Assembly (NCBI GenBank): GCA_965207915.1
Contig: OZ242304.1
Location: 1,240,001-1,304,000 of the forward strand
Length of the DNA stretch: 64,000 bases
Direction: 5' to 3'
From: VXNJ01 sp009840625
GTDB lineage: Bacteria; Chloroflexota; UBA11872; VXNJ01
Shown here: positions 52,525 through 61,548 of the stretch, piece by piece
Position numbering within the stretch: position 1 is the first letter of the stretch
Layout: every line of letters begins with the position of its first letter
The notes under the pieces: generated by a model
What the model was told of the DNA's origin: nothing
The model's input: only the letters and a program-made list of their open reading frames with translations
Databases searched by the model: none
Program-made: the position numbers and the translations under genes

Positions 52525-53868
52525 GTGAATAACGCACGGCTCGATCGGTACGGTGGCTGGACCGGCAAGAAGTTCTCGCCCAGCGGTTACTTTCGGACCG
52601 AGAAGGACGGTCGCTGGTGGCTGGTCAGCCCCGAGGGCAACGGCTTTCTCAGCTTCGGCATCAACCACCTGCACCCGGAGTTCTGGAACCAGGCCTACAA
52701 CCGCGCCGCCTGGCGGGACCGCCTGGGGTTGGACGATCTGGACGGGCCAGGATTTGCCGGCGCGTTAAGGCGGTGGTTCCTCGAAACCTGCCGCCGATAC
52801 GGGTTCAACACCGTCGGGGTCCACGCGGATCTGGCGATAGCCAACCTTCCCCGCCCGGCGATGGCCTACATGCTGCCGATCCAGTTCGTCGATATCCCGC
52901 ACTGGCGGGACGATGTTCCCGATGAGAGCTTCGCCGACGTGTTCGCTCCGGAATTCGAGCGCCGCTGCGACCAGCTGGCGGCCGAAATCGCCGGCCCGGC
53001 CCGCCAAGACCCTTATCTGCTCGGTTACGTGATGACCGATTGCCCGTTGCTTACCGAGGAAGACTGCCGCGAGCGTCCCGACACGATCGGCGGCGCCGCG
53101 CGCGGGTCCCGGGTCGGCTGGCCGCAGCGGTTGCGCAACCTGGGCCGGAGCGCGGCCGGCAAATCCGCCTACGTGGAGACCGTCCGCGGGCTGTACCGCG
53201 ACGACATCGCGGACTTCAATCGAACCTACGGCACCCGGTTCGACTCATTCGCGGCCCTTGCGCGGACCGCCGACTGGCGGCCGGGTAGCGACCCAGCCAA
53301 TCCGGACGAGACGCGCGACAACACGGTTTTCCTGCAGCGGGTCGTGGACCGCTACTACCGCACCGCGCGCGATGCGATCACCCGTCACGACCCCAACCAC
53401 CTCTTCTTCGGCGACAAGCTCAACGCCAACACGGACTCGCTCGACACCGTGCTGCCGGTGACCGCCCGTCACACTGACGTGCTCTTCTACCAGATGTACG
53501 GGCGCTACGCGGCCCAGCAGCCAGGCCTTGACCGTTGGGCTGAGAAAGTAGACCTGCCGGTAGTCAACGGCGATTCGGCATACACGATGATCACCGCCGA
53601 CATGCCGCGCCCGTACGGTCCGGTGGCCGACGATCTGGGCCAGCGCCGCGACTGGACGGTGGAATTCTTCCGTGCGGCGTTCGCCCGGCCCGAATTCGTC
53701 GGCTGGCACTACTGCGGCCTGGTCGACGCCCCCAATCGAATCGCCCGCAAACGCGGCCGTCAGCATTCCGGGCTCATCGACGGATTCGGCGAACCATACC
53801 CGCTGCTCCGCGAAGCGTTGTCGGACTGCGCCGACGAACTGTATCGCCTGGCCGGCGCCGACCAGTAG
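52525..53868 (+). CDS. Glycoside hydrolase-like protein (agarase-like TIM barrel)
   Basis: A 447-residue protein without signal peptide. The N-terminus (F-R-T-E-K-D-G-R-W-W-L-V-S-P-E-G-N-G-F-L-S-F-G-I-N-H) is the entry signature of agarase-like (GH50-type) glycosidases. Further on come Y-G-F-N-T-V-G-V-H, L-L-G-Y-V-M-T-D-C-P, F-F-G-D-K-L-N-A-N, Y-Q-M-Y-G and V-N-G-D-S. In typical members a catalytic Glu follows 'G-Y-x-x-x-N-E'; here the position reads T-D, so activity or family placement is uncertain. GTG start. Confidence 0.7.
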   Translation: MNNARLDRYGGWTGKKFSPSGYFRTEKDGRWWLVSPEGNGFLSFGINHLHPEFWNQAYNRAAWRDRLGLDDLDGPGFAGALRRWFLETCRRYGFNTVGVHADLAIANLPRPAMAYMLPIQFVDIPHWRDDVPDESFADVFAPEFERRCDQLAAEIAGPARQDPYLLGYVMTDCPLLTEEDCRERPDTIGGAARGSRVGWPQRLRNLGRSAAGKSAYVETVRGLYRDDIADFNRTYGTRFDSFAALARTADWRPGSDPANPDETRDNTVFLQRVVDRYYRTARDAITRHDPNHLFFGDKLNANTDSLDTVLPVTARHTDVLFYQMYGRYAAQQPGLDRWAEKVDLPVVNGDSAYTMITADMPRPYGPVADDLGQRRDWTVEFFRAAFARPEFVGWHYCGLVDAPNRIARKRGRQHSGLIDGFGEPYPLLREALSDCADELYRLAGADQ

Positions 53869-53898
53869 GTTTACCTCTCGAACCGCCCGCGCCGGCGT

Positions 53899-54963
53899 TT
53901 ACAGGGAGAGCGCCTGCCGCAGCTCCTCGGGGTCGGCGCTCTGGATCCGGAGCGGCGGATCGGAGCGCCCCAGGGCAACCTCCGGGTCCTTCAGGCCGGA
54001 TCCGGTCAGCACGCACACCACCCGGGACCCGGCTTGGAGCAGCCCGCGCTCGGCGCGGTCCTTGAGTCCGGCCACCGAGACTGCCGAGGCCGGTTCGCAG
54101 AACAATCCCCAGCGGGCCAGCTGCCCGTAGGCCTCGAGAATCCCGGCATCTTCAATGGCCTCGATCGATCCGCCGGCCTCGTCGCGGGCCCGAATTGCCT
54201 TTTCCCAGTTTTCGGGGTTCCCAATTTCGAGGGCACTGGCCACGGTGGAGGGATTGGCGACCGGCCGCCCGCTGACTATCGGAGCGGCGCCGGCGGCCTG
54301 GAAACCGCGCAGGACCGGCAGCTCATCGATCAGGCCGGCATCGGCGAACTTTGCAAAGCCGCGCCAGTAGGCGTGGATGTTGCCGGCATTGCCGACCGGA
54401 ATGTAGAGCTCGTCCGGCGCCGACCCTAGCTCGCTGCAGATTTCAAACGCCGCCGATTGCTGGCCCTGCAGCCGGTACGGGTTGACGGAATTCACGTGCA
54501 CCACTCCCGGCACCCGCGCGCAGATCTCCTTGGCGACCTCCAGGCGGACATCGAAATTCGCGTCCATTACCACCACGTCCGAGCCGTAGACCTGCGCCTG
54601 GGCCAGTTTTCCGCGGGCGATTGCATCCGAGACCAGCACCACGCAGCGCAGTCCGGCCCGGCCGGCATAGGCCGCGGCCGCCGCCGAGGTGTTGCCGGTC
54701 GAGGCGCAGATGACCGTGTGGGCGCCGCCTTCCAGGGCCTTGCTGATCGCCAGCGCCATGCCGCGGTCCTTGAACGACCCGGTCGGATTGCAGCCGTCGT
54801 ACTTGGCCCAGACCTGGCTGGCGCCGGTGTCCCGTTCCAGGGCCGGTAGGCGCACCAGCGGCGTATCGCCCTCGCCCAACGAAACCCTGGGGGTGGAGTC
54901 GCCGACCGGCCAGAAGCGCTGCCAGCGCTCGACGACTCCGGGGCGCAGCGGCTCCGGTTTCAG
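53899..54963 (-). CDS. thrC: Threonine synthase with probable CTG start
   Basis: A PLP enzyme converting O-phosphohomoserine to threonine. L-G-E-G-D-T-P-L-V, N-P-T-G-S-F-K-D-R-G-M (PLP Lys) and A-S-T-G-N-T-S-A-A are all present. The first ordinary start codon, TTG at 54879, would remove about 28 residues that look conserved (P-G-V-V-E-R-W, F-W-P-V). The frame continues upstream to a CTG at 54963 that overlaps the hom stop (CTGA) and has GAGGA 6 nt before it; no ATG, GTG or TTG lies between. I therefore propose a 354-residue protein from CTG. Confidence 0.88.
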   Translation of the reverse strand: MKPEPLRPGVVERWQRFWPVGDSTPRVSLGEGDTPLVRLPALERDTGASQVWAKYDGCNPTGSFKDRGMALAISKALEGGAHTVICASTGNTSAAAAAYAGRAGLRCVVLVSDAIARGKLAQAQVYGSDVVVMDANFDVRLEVAKEICARVPGVVHVNSVNPYRLQGQQSAAFEICSELGSAPDELYIPVGNAGNIHAYWRGFAKFADAGLIDELPVLRGFQAAGAAPIVSGRPVANPSTVASALEIGNPENWEKAIRARDEAGGSIEAIEDAGILEAYGQLARWGLFCEPASAVSVAGLKDRAERGLLQAGSRVVCVLTGSGLKDPEVALGRSDPPLRIQSADPEELRQALSL

Positions 54964-56264
54964 GAGATGTCCTCGATCCGGATCAGGGTCGCGATCCGGT
55001 CGGTGATTGCCAGTCCGCCGGCCTCAGCCACCGCTGCCTGCATGTCCTTTTCGACCGCTTGATGGGTAACGATCACGAGCTCGGCCAGCGAGGCGTCGTC
55101 GTCGGTCTCTTTCTGGGTGACGGCGGCGATCGATACTTCGTGGGCGCCGAACACGCTCCCGATCTGGGCCAGTACGCCCGGCTGGTCCTTGACCCAGAGG
55201 CGCAGATAGTAGCGCGAGCGCACCCGCTCGATCGGCCTGAACGTGCAGCTTGCGCCCACCCGCAGCGGCACCCGCGCATGGGCCCCAAGGGCCAGGTTGT
55301 GGGCCAGGTCGATCAGGTCGGCCACGATTGCGCTGGCGGTCGGTTCGGGCCCGGCACCGCGGCCGACGAAAGTCGCGTTGCCAATCAGGTCGCCCTGGAT
55401 CCGAACCGCGTTCTCAACGCCGCCGACCTGGCACAGGAGGCACTCGCGCGGGATCATCGTCGGATGAACGCGGGCCTCGACCGCACCGTCGTTGAGACGG
55501 GCGATGGCCAGCAGCTTGATGCCGTAGCCGAGATCGGCCGCGGCCCTGAAGTCAGCGGCCGCCAGACCGGCTATCCCCTCGCGAAAGATGCTCTCCGGCC
55601 GGACTTCGATCCCGAACGCCAGGGTCGCGAGCACCGCCAGTTTGTAGGCGGCGTCGTGTCCCTCGATATCGTTGGCCGGATCGGGCTCGGCGTAACCGAG
55701 TCGCTGCGCGTCCGCCAGTACCGCGCCGAAGTCGGACCCTTCCGCCGCCATCCGCGTGAGGATGTAGTTGGTGGTGCCGTTGATGATTGCCTCGACCGCC
55801 GAGAACTGGTTGGCGGTCAGGTTCTGGCGAAACGGGCCGATAAGCGGAATTCCCGCCCCGACGCTGGCCTCAAAGTAAAGGTCGACGCCGCGTTTGGCGG
55901 CATGGGCGAGGAGCTCGGCGCCGTGGTGGGCCATGACTTCCTTGTTGGCAGTTACAACGTGCTTGCCGTTGGAAATCGAGGCTTCGATAAGCTCGCGCGC
56001 CGGGTCCAGTCCGCCGAGGAGTTCGATCACCACGTCGATGTCGTCGGCCGCCACGATCCGCTGCGGGTCGGTGGTCAGAACGCCCGACGGCGGGGCAATC
56101 GGGCGCGGCCGCTTCGGGTCGCGCACCAGGGCCCGCTGCAGCTTGAGCCCGCGGCCGACGGAAGCGGCCAGCTGCTCGCTCTTGTTGAACAGCACCGCCG
56201 CCACGCCCGCGCCGACGTTGCCCAGACCAAGCATGCCGACCCGGATGGGGCCTGAATCAGACAA
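54960..56264 (-). CDS. hom: Homoserine dehydrogenase with C-terminal ACT domain
   Basis: A 434-residue enzyme reducing aspartate semialdehyde to homoserine. G-L-G-N-V-G is at residues 13-18, T-A-N-K-E near 115, and G-T-T-N-Y-I-L-T-R-M and E-P-D-P-x-x-D-I-E-G-x-D-A-A-x-K-L (with the catalytic Lys/Asp) follow. Residues 350-434 form an ACT domain (V-K-D-Q-P-G-V-L-A-Q-I), so feedback by threonine is likely. The TTG at 56264 has GGGGAA upstream and overlaps the HpnA-like gene by 8 nt. thrC follows with a 4-nt overlap. Confidence 0.94.
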   Translation of the reverse strand: MSDSGPIRVGMLGLGNVGAGVAAVLFNKSEQLAASVGRGLKLQRALVRDPKRPRPIAPPSGVLTTDPQRIVAADDIDVVIELLGGLDPARELIEASISNGKHVVTANKEVMAHHGAELLAHAAKRGVDLYFEASVGAGIPLIGPFRQNLTANQFSAVEAIINGTTNYILTRMAAEGSDFGAVLADAQRLGYAEPDPANDIEGHDAAYKLAVLATLAFGIEVRPESIFREGIAGLAAADFRAAADLGYGIKLLAIARLNDGAVEARVHPTMIPRECLLCQVGGVENAVRIQGDLIGNATFVGRGAGPEPTASAIVADLIDLAHNLALGAHARVPLRVGASCTFRPIERVRSRYYLRLWVKDQPGVLAQIGSVFGAHEVSIAAVTQKETDDDASLAELVIVTHQAVEKDMQAAVAEAGGLAITDRIATLIRIEDIS

Positions 56265-57303
56265 TCGATTCCCCGTTTGGGCTGTCGTCCGGATCGCTTT
56301 CGTCGTCGGGCAGGACATCGTCGGGCAGGTCGATCAAGCCTTCCTGGTATAGCCATTCGATCGTCTCGTCGAGGCCGTCCTCGACGTCGGTGAATTCCAG
56401 GCCCAGCTCCTGGCGCGCCTTGCTGGCGTCGAAGCTGTGCCCGAACAAGGCAAAGTCGATGCCCTGCTTGGTCACCACCGGGGCCTCTCGCGGCCGGAAG
56501 ATGCGGCGAATCGAGTCCATGTGCTGGAGCAGGCGCAGCTGCCACGCCGAGACCCGCTGCAGGTTGCCCTTCACGCCCGCCACATCCAGCGCGGCGATCA
56601 GGAATTCCTCGCGCGTCATGTTGCCACCGCTGAGGATGTAGCGCTCGCCGGGGCGTCCGCGCTCGTCGGCGGCGATTATTCCCTCGACCACATCGTCGAT
56701 GAACACGTAAGCCGAATCGGTCGTCAGCGTCGCCACCGGGCGCCCGCTGAGCAACGAAACCAGGCGCCGCCCGTTGTGGCGCAGGTCGCCCGGCCCGTAA
56801 ACCATCGCCGGGCAGACGATCGTGACCGGCAGGCCTCCCTCGGCCTCTTCCAGCACGAACTGTTCGGCCTCCCACTTGGAGCGCTCGTAGGTGGTCAGAA
56901 AACTCCCGCGGTGCACTGTGTCCTCGTCGCCGATCTCAAATTGCGGCTGCCCGATCGCCGAAGCTGAGGAAACGTGAACCATCTTTTCGATCCCGGCCGC
57001 CGAGGCGGCGTTGAGCACATTGACCGTGCCGCCGGTGTTCACGTCGAAATACTCGCGCTCGTCGGCCAACCATTCGCTGAACGCCCCCGCCAGGTGGAAA
57101 ACGCGGCTGCATCCCGCCAATGCCTCGCGCACGTCCTCCGGATCGGTAATGTCGCCCTCCACCAGGTCCAATTCCAGGTCGCCGAGCGCGTCCTCGTCGC
57201 TGCCCGGCCGCACCAGGGCGACCAGCTCGTCGCCGCGCCCGGCCAGTCGGCCCGCCAGCCGGCGCCCGATGGTTCCGGTGGCCCCGGTGATCAGAGTTGG
57301 CAT
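56257..57303 (-). CDS. NAD-dependent epimerase/dehydratase, HpnA-like
   Basis: A 348-residue extended SDR. G-A-T-G-T-I-G is at residues 7-13, V-F-H-L-A-G-A-F near 68, S-S-A-S-A-I-G near 112, and Y-E-R-S-K gives Tyr139/Lys143. The form resembles hopanoid-associated sugar epimerases (HpnA) and dihydroflavonol reductase-like proteins. The C-terminal 30 residues are strongly acidic (D-D-V-L-P-D-D-E-S-D-P-D-D). Substrate unknown. It sits between the threonine aldolase and hom genes, overlapping the latter. Confidence 0.85.
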   Translation of the reverse strand: MPTLITGATGTIGRRLAGRLAGRGDELVALVRPGSDEDALGDLELDLVEGDITDPEDVREALAGCSRVFHLAGAFSEWLADEREYFDVNTGGTVNVLNAASAAGIEKMVHVSSASAIGQPQFEIGDEDTVHRGSFLTTYERSKWEAEQFVLEEAEGGLPVTIVCPAMVYGPGDLRHNGRRLVSLLSGRPVATLTTDSAYVFIDDVVEGIIAADERGRPGERYILSGGNMTREEFLIAALDVAGVKGNLQRVSAWQLRLLQHMDSIRRIFRPREAPVVTKQGIDFALFGHSFDASKARQELGLEFTDVEDGLDETIEWLYQEGLIDLPDDVLPDDESDPDDSPNGESIV

Positions 57304-57308
57304 GCCTG

Positions 57309-58364
57309 TCAGCGCCCTGCCAGCGCCTGCGCGCTGCGGCCGATAACGTCAATCGCGATCTCTACGTCCGCATCCCCGACCTGGTGGTGCAGGACCAGGC
57401 GCGAGACGTTCCCGGAGCGCGCGACCGGCCCGATAAGGACTCCCTCCGAGCGGGTCCGCTCCACCAGCGCGTCGGGACGGATGAGCGATTCATCGATCTC
57501 CACGTACACCATGTTGCTGGCCGGTTCGGGATTCCTGACCGCCAGTCCGGGTGCGTCGCCGAGCGCCTGCGCCAACCGGCGCGCGCGGGCGTGGTCGTCG
57601 GCCAGCTTGGCCGGCATGTCCTTGAGGGCGATCAAACCGGCCGCAGCGATCACCCCGGCCTGGCGCATGGCCCCGCCAAGCAACTTGCGCTTGCGACGGG
57701 CGCGGGCGATGAATGCCGGGTTTCCGACCAGCATCGACCCGACCGGCGCCCCCAGGCCCTTGGACAGGCAGAACTGCACCGAGTCGGCCGCCGCGGTCAG
57801 CTCGGCAACGTGGCAGCCCAAGGCGGTGGCGGCATTGAATATGCGCGCCCCGTCGATGTGCAGCGACAGCCCGCGGCTCCGAGCGAGCAGGCCGAGCTCG
57901 TCGATCGCCGATTTCGGGGTGGGCAATCCGCCGGCGCCGTTGTGGGTGTTTTCGACCCAGATGAGGCGCGGCTCGGCCAGGTGCGGATCCTCGGGCAGGA
58001 TCCGTTCCTCGACCAGGTCGGCGGTGAGCATGCCGTCGGGTGTGGGAATCTTCTCCAGCGCAATACCGGCCAGCGCGGCGTATCCGCCCCCCTCGTGGAT
58101 CCCGACGTGAGCGCCGATTTCGCAATAGGCCAGCTGCCCGGGATTGGTGTGCACCAGGGTGGCAACCGCATTGGCCTGGGTCCCCGAGGCCAGCAGCAGA
58201 CCGGCCTCCTTGCCGAAGATCTCGGCAGCGGTCGCCTCAAGCTCGTTGACCGTCGGGTCCTCGCCGAAGACGTCGTCGCCGACCTCGGCTTCGGCCATCG
58301 CCGCGCGCATCGCCGCGGTCGGGCGGGTCACGGTGTCTGATCGAAGGTCGATCGGCTGGGGCAT
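57309..58364 (-). CDS. Low-specificity L-threonine aldolase
   Basis: A 351-residue PLP enzyme cleaving L-threonine (or allo-threonine) to glycine and acetaldehyde. It starts at the ATG at 58364 with I-D-L-R-S-D-T-V-T-R-P-T, a hallmark of the family. G-D-D-V-F-G-E-D-P-T-V-N-x-L-E near 29-42, A-H-V near 85, and the PLP Lys202 in C-L-S-K-G-L-G-A-P-V-G-S complete the identification. Five nt separate it from the HpnA-like gene. With hom and thrC it links threonine synthesis and breakdown in one operon. Confidence 0.93.
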   Translation of the reverse strand: MPQPIDLRSDTVTRPTAAMRAAMAEAEVGDDVFGEDPTVNELEATAAEIFGKEAGLLLASGTQANAVATLVHTNPGQLAYCEIGAHVGIHEGGGYAALAGIALEKIPTPDGMLTADLVEERILPEDPHLAEPRLIWVENTHNGAGGLPTPKSAIDELGLLARSRGLSLHIDGARIFNAATALGCHVAELTAAADSVQFCLSKGLGAPVGSMLVGNPAFIARARRKRKLLGGAMRQAGVIAAAGLIALKDMPAKLADDHARARRLAQALGDAPGLAVRNPEPASNMVYVEIDESLIRPDALVERTRSEGVLIGPVARSGNVSRLVLHHQVGDADVEIAIDVIGRSAQALAGR

Positions 58365-58411
58365 GGTCGGGGCGAACGGGCTGCGGATTATTGGGAAATC
58401 AAGGTGGGCAA

Positions 58412-58972
58412 TCAATCGCTAGTATCGCCCACCCCGCGCCTCCGCCAGCGGCGCGGAGCCAACTGGCCGGCGCCGGCCAGCCCGATCGCCGCCAGCGCCA
58501 ATCCCAGCAGCGGGGCCGCCAGCGACAGGGCGCCGCCGACCGCAGCCGCAAAATCGGCTCCCGCCAGGGCGCCGAATCGGCCCAGCGCCGGTACCCGCGC
58601 CTGTGCCATGTCGGCCAGTTCCAGGCGCAGCCAGTTGATCGCCAGCGCCAACAGCGCGCCGCCCAGGGGGGCCAGGATCCCTTCGCCCAGGAGGGCCCAG
58701 CCGCAGGCCGCACCCACCAGGGCCCGCGCCACCCATCCGACCGGAGTCCAGAAGAACCGCAGGGCCGGCAGCTTGTCCAGCACCAGGTCCACGGCCAGCA
58801 GGGCCAGGATCGCCAGCAGCCCGGCCAGGCTGGACAGCGTTTCCCGGGCGGCGAAATCATCGGTCCCGAATCCGATCCCCAGCGCCATTCCCAGGATGGC
58901 CAGGGCGATGAACGGAGACATGCCGGCGGCGGCGGCGAGCCCCGCCGCCAGGCTCAGGTCTTCAATCCCCAC
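58412..58972 (-). CDS. DUF4126-like membrane protein
   Basis: A 186-residue membrane protein. The GTG at 58972 has GGGGA 7 nt upstream and overlaps the galK end by 11 nt. The sequence begins A-A-G-L-A-A-A-A-G-M-S-P-F and continues with V-D-L-V-L-D-K-L-P-A-L, V-G-W-V-A-R-A-L-V-G-A and four to five hydrophobic helices, the pattern of DUF4126. No function is known. It is the third gene of the seven-gene operon. Confidence 0.75.
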   Translation of the reverse strand: MGIEDLSLAAGLAAAAGMSPFIALAILGMALGIGFGTDDFAARETLSSLAGLLAILALLAVDLVLDKLPALRFFWTPVGWVARALVGAACGWALLGEGILAPLGGALLALAINWLRLELADMAQARVPALGRFGALAGADFAAAVGGALSLAAPLLGLALAAIGLAGAGQLAPRRWRRRGVGDTSD

Positions 58973-60143
58973 GCAATCGTCCCCACGCCGCGCCGCCGGC
59001 GCTGCGGCAGGCGTAGACCCGAGCTTCCCGGCCGCTGCGACGCCGGTACCCTTCGGCCAGCGCGGCGCTGAACTCGGCGGTTCGGTCCGGCTCAACGAGC
59101 GAGACCGTGCAGCCGCCGAATCCGGCCCCGGTAAGCCGTGATCCGATCAGGCCGGGCGCATCGTGGGCCGACTCGACCATCGCGTCGAGCTCGGCGGACG
59201 AGACCTCGAAGTCGTCGCGCAGCGATCGGTGCGAGGCGGCCATGGCCTCGCCCATTACCGAGCGCTCGCCCCCTGCGAGTGCCTCGGTCATTACCTCCAC
59301 GCGGCGGTTTTCGCCGACCACGTGGCGCAGGCGCCGGTAAATGAGCGGCGATAGCTCGGCGCGGCGGTGCTCCAGCATGGCCAGATCGACTTGGCGCAGG
59401 CTTTCCAGGTCCGGCGATTTTTCGGCCAGCCTGGCCAGCCCCTGCTCGCATTGCGAGCGCCGCTCGTTGTAGGCAGACGCCGAAAGCCGGCGCTCGGAGC
59501 CGGTGTCGGCCACCACTATGGCCAGGTCCCCCAGCGGAATGTGCCGACGGGTTCCGTCGCCGCAGTCCAGCAGCATCGCGTGGCCGGGTTGTCCGTGAAT
59601 GCAGATCGACTGGTCCATCACCCCGCAGGCCAGGCCCACGAATTCGTTCTCGGCCCAGTGACAGGCCGCCACCAGCTGCTCGGGGGACGGATCGATCCCG
59701 TTGACCGCGGTCGCGGCCATGGCCGTCGCCCCCTCCAGGGCGGCCGAAGAGGAAAGGCCCGCCGCCACCGGCAGGGTCGAATCGAGGGTCAGGTCAAACC
59801 CAGCCCACGGCCGATCGGGCACCGGCGGGCGCGCGAGCGCGGCCAGGACCCCCCGCACGTAGCGGCCGAATTCGGGCCCTCGGCCCTCATCCTCGGAGCC
59901 GATGCCGAACTCGTCGGCGGAACCTAGCGAGAGCGATCGCACCCGGACCATTGCGTCGCCGCGCACCCGGACCACGCCCCGGATCTCCAAGTCAAGCGCC
60001 ACCGGCAGGACCAAGCCTCCGGTGTAGTCGGTGTGTTCGCCGATGAGGTTCACCCGGCCCGGCGCGCGCACCCAGAAGTCCGCGCCACCGGCCTTCTCGG
60101 CCAGGTCCGCCGCCCAGGTGGGCGGGCTAACCCGATCTGGCAA
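58962..60143 (-). CDS. galK: Galactokinase
   Basis: A 393-residue GHMP kinase. G-R-V-N-L-I-G-E-H-T-D-Y-T-G-G at residues 29-43 is the galactokinase signature; L-P-V-A-A-G-L-S-S-S-A-A near 122-133 is the phosphate-binding loop; C-G-V-M-D-Q contains the catalytic Asp; T-G-A-G-F-G-G-C is motif III. It phosphorylates galactose (or a related sugar) at C1. The TTG at 60143 lies within the end of the preceding nucleotidyltransferase gene. No galT (uridylyltransferase) or galE pair is adjacent. Confidence 0.92.
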   Translation of the reverse strand: MPDRVSPPTWAADLAEKAGGADFWVRAPGRVNLIGEHTDYTGGLVLPVALDLEIRGVVRVRGDAMVRVRSLSLGSADEFGIGSEDEGRGPEFGRYVRGVLAALARPPVPDRPWAGFDLTLDSTLPVAAGLSSSAALEGATAMAATAVNGIDPSPEQLVAACHWAENEFVGLACGVMDQSICIHGQPGHAMLLDCGDGTRRHIPLGDLAIVVADTGSERRLSASAYNERRSQCEQGLARLAEKSPDLESLRQVDLAMLEHRRAELSPLIYRRLRHVVGENRRVEVMTEALAGGERSVMGEAMAASHRSLRDDFEVSSAELDAMVESAHDAPGLIGSRLTGAGFGGCTVSLVEPDRTAEFSAALAEGYRRRSGREARVYACRSAGGAAWGRLRGD

Positions 60144-60864
60144 AGTACTCGTTAACCGCGTCGTATTCGGCCCGGTCGCCGATATCCCACCAGCGTCCGC
60201 CGAAGGTGCAGCCGTACACCGGCGTCTGGCGGTGCGCCCACTGCAGGAACCCGCCGATCAGGTCCAGGTTGTGGCCCTCATCCGAGAAACGCTTGAAAAG
60301 CGCAAGATCGGCGGCCCGGTACATGTAGAGGGCCACCACTACGGCGCTGGAGGACGGGTTCGGCGGTTTTTCCACGAACGCGGTGATCCGGGCTTGATCG
60401 TCCAGGGTCGCGTTCGAGTAGCGCTTGGCGGTCTCGAGCGACCCCACGTCGTACAGGGCGGCGCATGATCCGCGGGCGGTCAGCAAGTCGGCCATCGGCT
60501 GCAGGTCGAAATCAAAGATGTTGTCGCCGGCCATGATCAGCAGGTCGTCGTCGATGGTTTCGTGCTCGATCGCAAAAAGAACGTCGCCGACCGCGCCGAG
60601 GCGGTTCTCGTTGGTGGTGGTGCCGTCGTTTAAGACCGTGACCGCGCGGTCTCCGCGGTAGCCCGACCGCCAGTCCCGGAAATCGGCGAAGAAGCGGTCG
60701 TTGGTCACGATCACGGCCCGATCGACCCGGGTAAGAGCGAACGCCCGTTCCAGTACCCACTCGATCATCGGTCGCCCGGCCACCGGCAGGAGCACCTTGG
60801 AGCAGTCGCGGGTCAGCTCACCCAACCGGGTCCCGTAACCTCCGGCCAGAATCAGCGCCTGCAC
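60127..60864 (-). CDS. Sugar-1-phosphate nucleotidyltransferase
   Basis: A 245-residue NTP_transferase-family protein. L-I-L-A-G-G-Y-G-T-R-L is the nucleotide loop, K-V-L-L-P-V-A-G-R-P-M-I-E follows, M-A-G-D-N-I-F-D-F-D holds the metal Asp, and F-V-E-K-P and W-W-D-I-G-D are late motifs. It makes an NDP-sugar from a sugar-1-phosphate; paired with galK it could make UDP- or dTDP-galactose and so replace the GalT step. GTG start at 60864. First gene of the operon running to thrC. Confidence 0.9.
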   Translation of the reverse strand: MQALILAGGYGTRLGELTRDCSKVLLPVAGRPMIEWVLERAFALTRVDRAVIVTNDRFFADFRDWRSGYRGDRAVTVLNDGTTTNENRLGAVGDVLFAIEHETIDDDLLIMAGDNIFDFDLQPMADLLTARGSCAALYDVGSLETAKRYSNATLDDQARITAFVEKPPNPSSSAVVVALYMYRAADLALFKRFSDEGHNLDLIGGFLQWAHRQTPVYGCTFGGRWWDIGDRAEYDAVNEYFARSG

Positions 60865-60989
60865 CGGGCCCCCTCGCAGCTAGAACGTCACCGGATCAAT
60901 GATCCCACGGCGCCTCATAGAATCGCTCCCGATCCTGAGATCGCAACCGCCAATTGCACGAGAGGGGCGGCCCGGAAGCCCGGGCGTGA

Positions 60990-61541
60990 ATGGACTCGAC
61001 CCGCCGCGAACGCGCTCTGGGCACAGCCGGGGTTTTGATCCTCCTGTTGGTTATCTGGCTGGTGGTGACCCGTACCGGTGCCCAGCAGGAACCGCCGGCC
61101 GCCGTGCTGGGCCCGATGGTCGATCAGCCCCAGGTGCCCGCACCGACCCTGCCGCCAGCACCGACCGCGGCGCCCACGCCCGAACCCACCGCGATCCCTC
61201 TCACCCACCGGGTAGTTGCCGGCGAGACCCTGGCGTCGATTGCCGAACAGTACCGCCTGACACCGGAAGCGATCGCGATTGCCAACGGCATTGAGGACAT
61301 CAACCAGATCCGGACCGGCCAGCTTCTGAGTCTGCCCGAAGCGGACGTCCCGCTCGAGCTGGCCACCGGCGAGCTGCCCGGCTGCCGTTTTCGGGTGGAC
61401 TCCGGCGACACGCTATGGGGAATCGCCACCGACTATTCCGTTTCGATCGAGTCCCTCCGCGAGATCAACGGACTCAGCGAGGACCAGAGCCTCCTGATCG
61501 GGCAGGTCCTCCAGATCCCGCCCGAATCGCCGGCCTGCTAG
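60990..61541 (+). CDS. Membrane-anchored protein with two LysM domains
   Basis: A 183-residue protein: one transmembrane helix near residues 10-28, a Pro/Thr-rich spacer to about 70, then two LysM domains (about 73-116, H-R-V-V-A-G-E-T-L-A-S-I-A; and 131-176, F-R-V-D-S-G-D-T-L-W-G-I-A). LysM binds N-acetylglucosamine in peptidoglycan or similar glycans, so the protein probably ties the membrane to the wall. It has no catalytic domain. It is divergent from the galK operon. Confidence 0.9.
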   Translation: MDSTRRERALGTAGVLILLLVIWLVVTRTGAQQEPPAAVLGPMVDQPQVPAPTLPPAPTAAPTPEPTAIPLTHRVVAGETLASIAEQYRLTPEAIAIANGIEDINQIRTGQLLSLPEADVPLELATGELPGCRFRVDSGDTLWGIATDYSVSIESLREINGLSEDQSLLIGQVLQIPPESPAC

Positions 61542-61548
61542 GGGGCTT

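Noticed and set aside
58962..60143. galK as a possible homoserine kinase (missing thrB)
   Set aside because: Homoserine kinase is also a GHMP kinase and would suit the operon, but the G-R-V-N-L-I-G-E-H-T-D-Y-T-G-G signature is specific to galactokinases.
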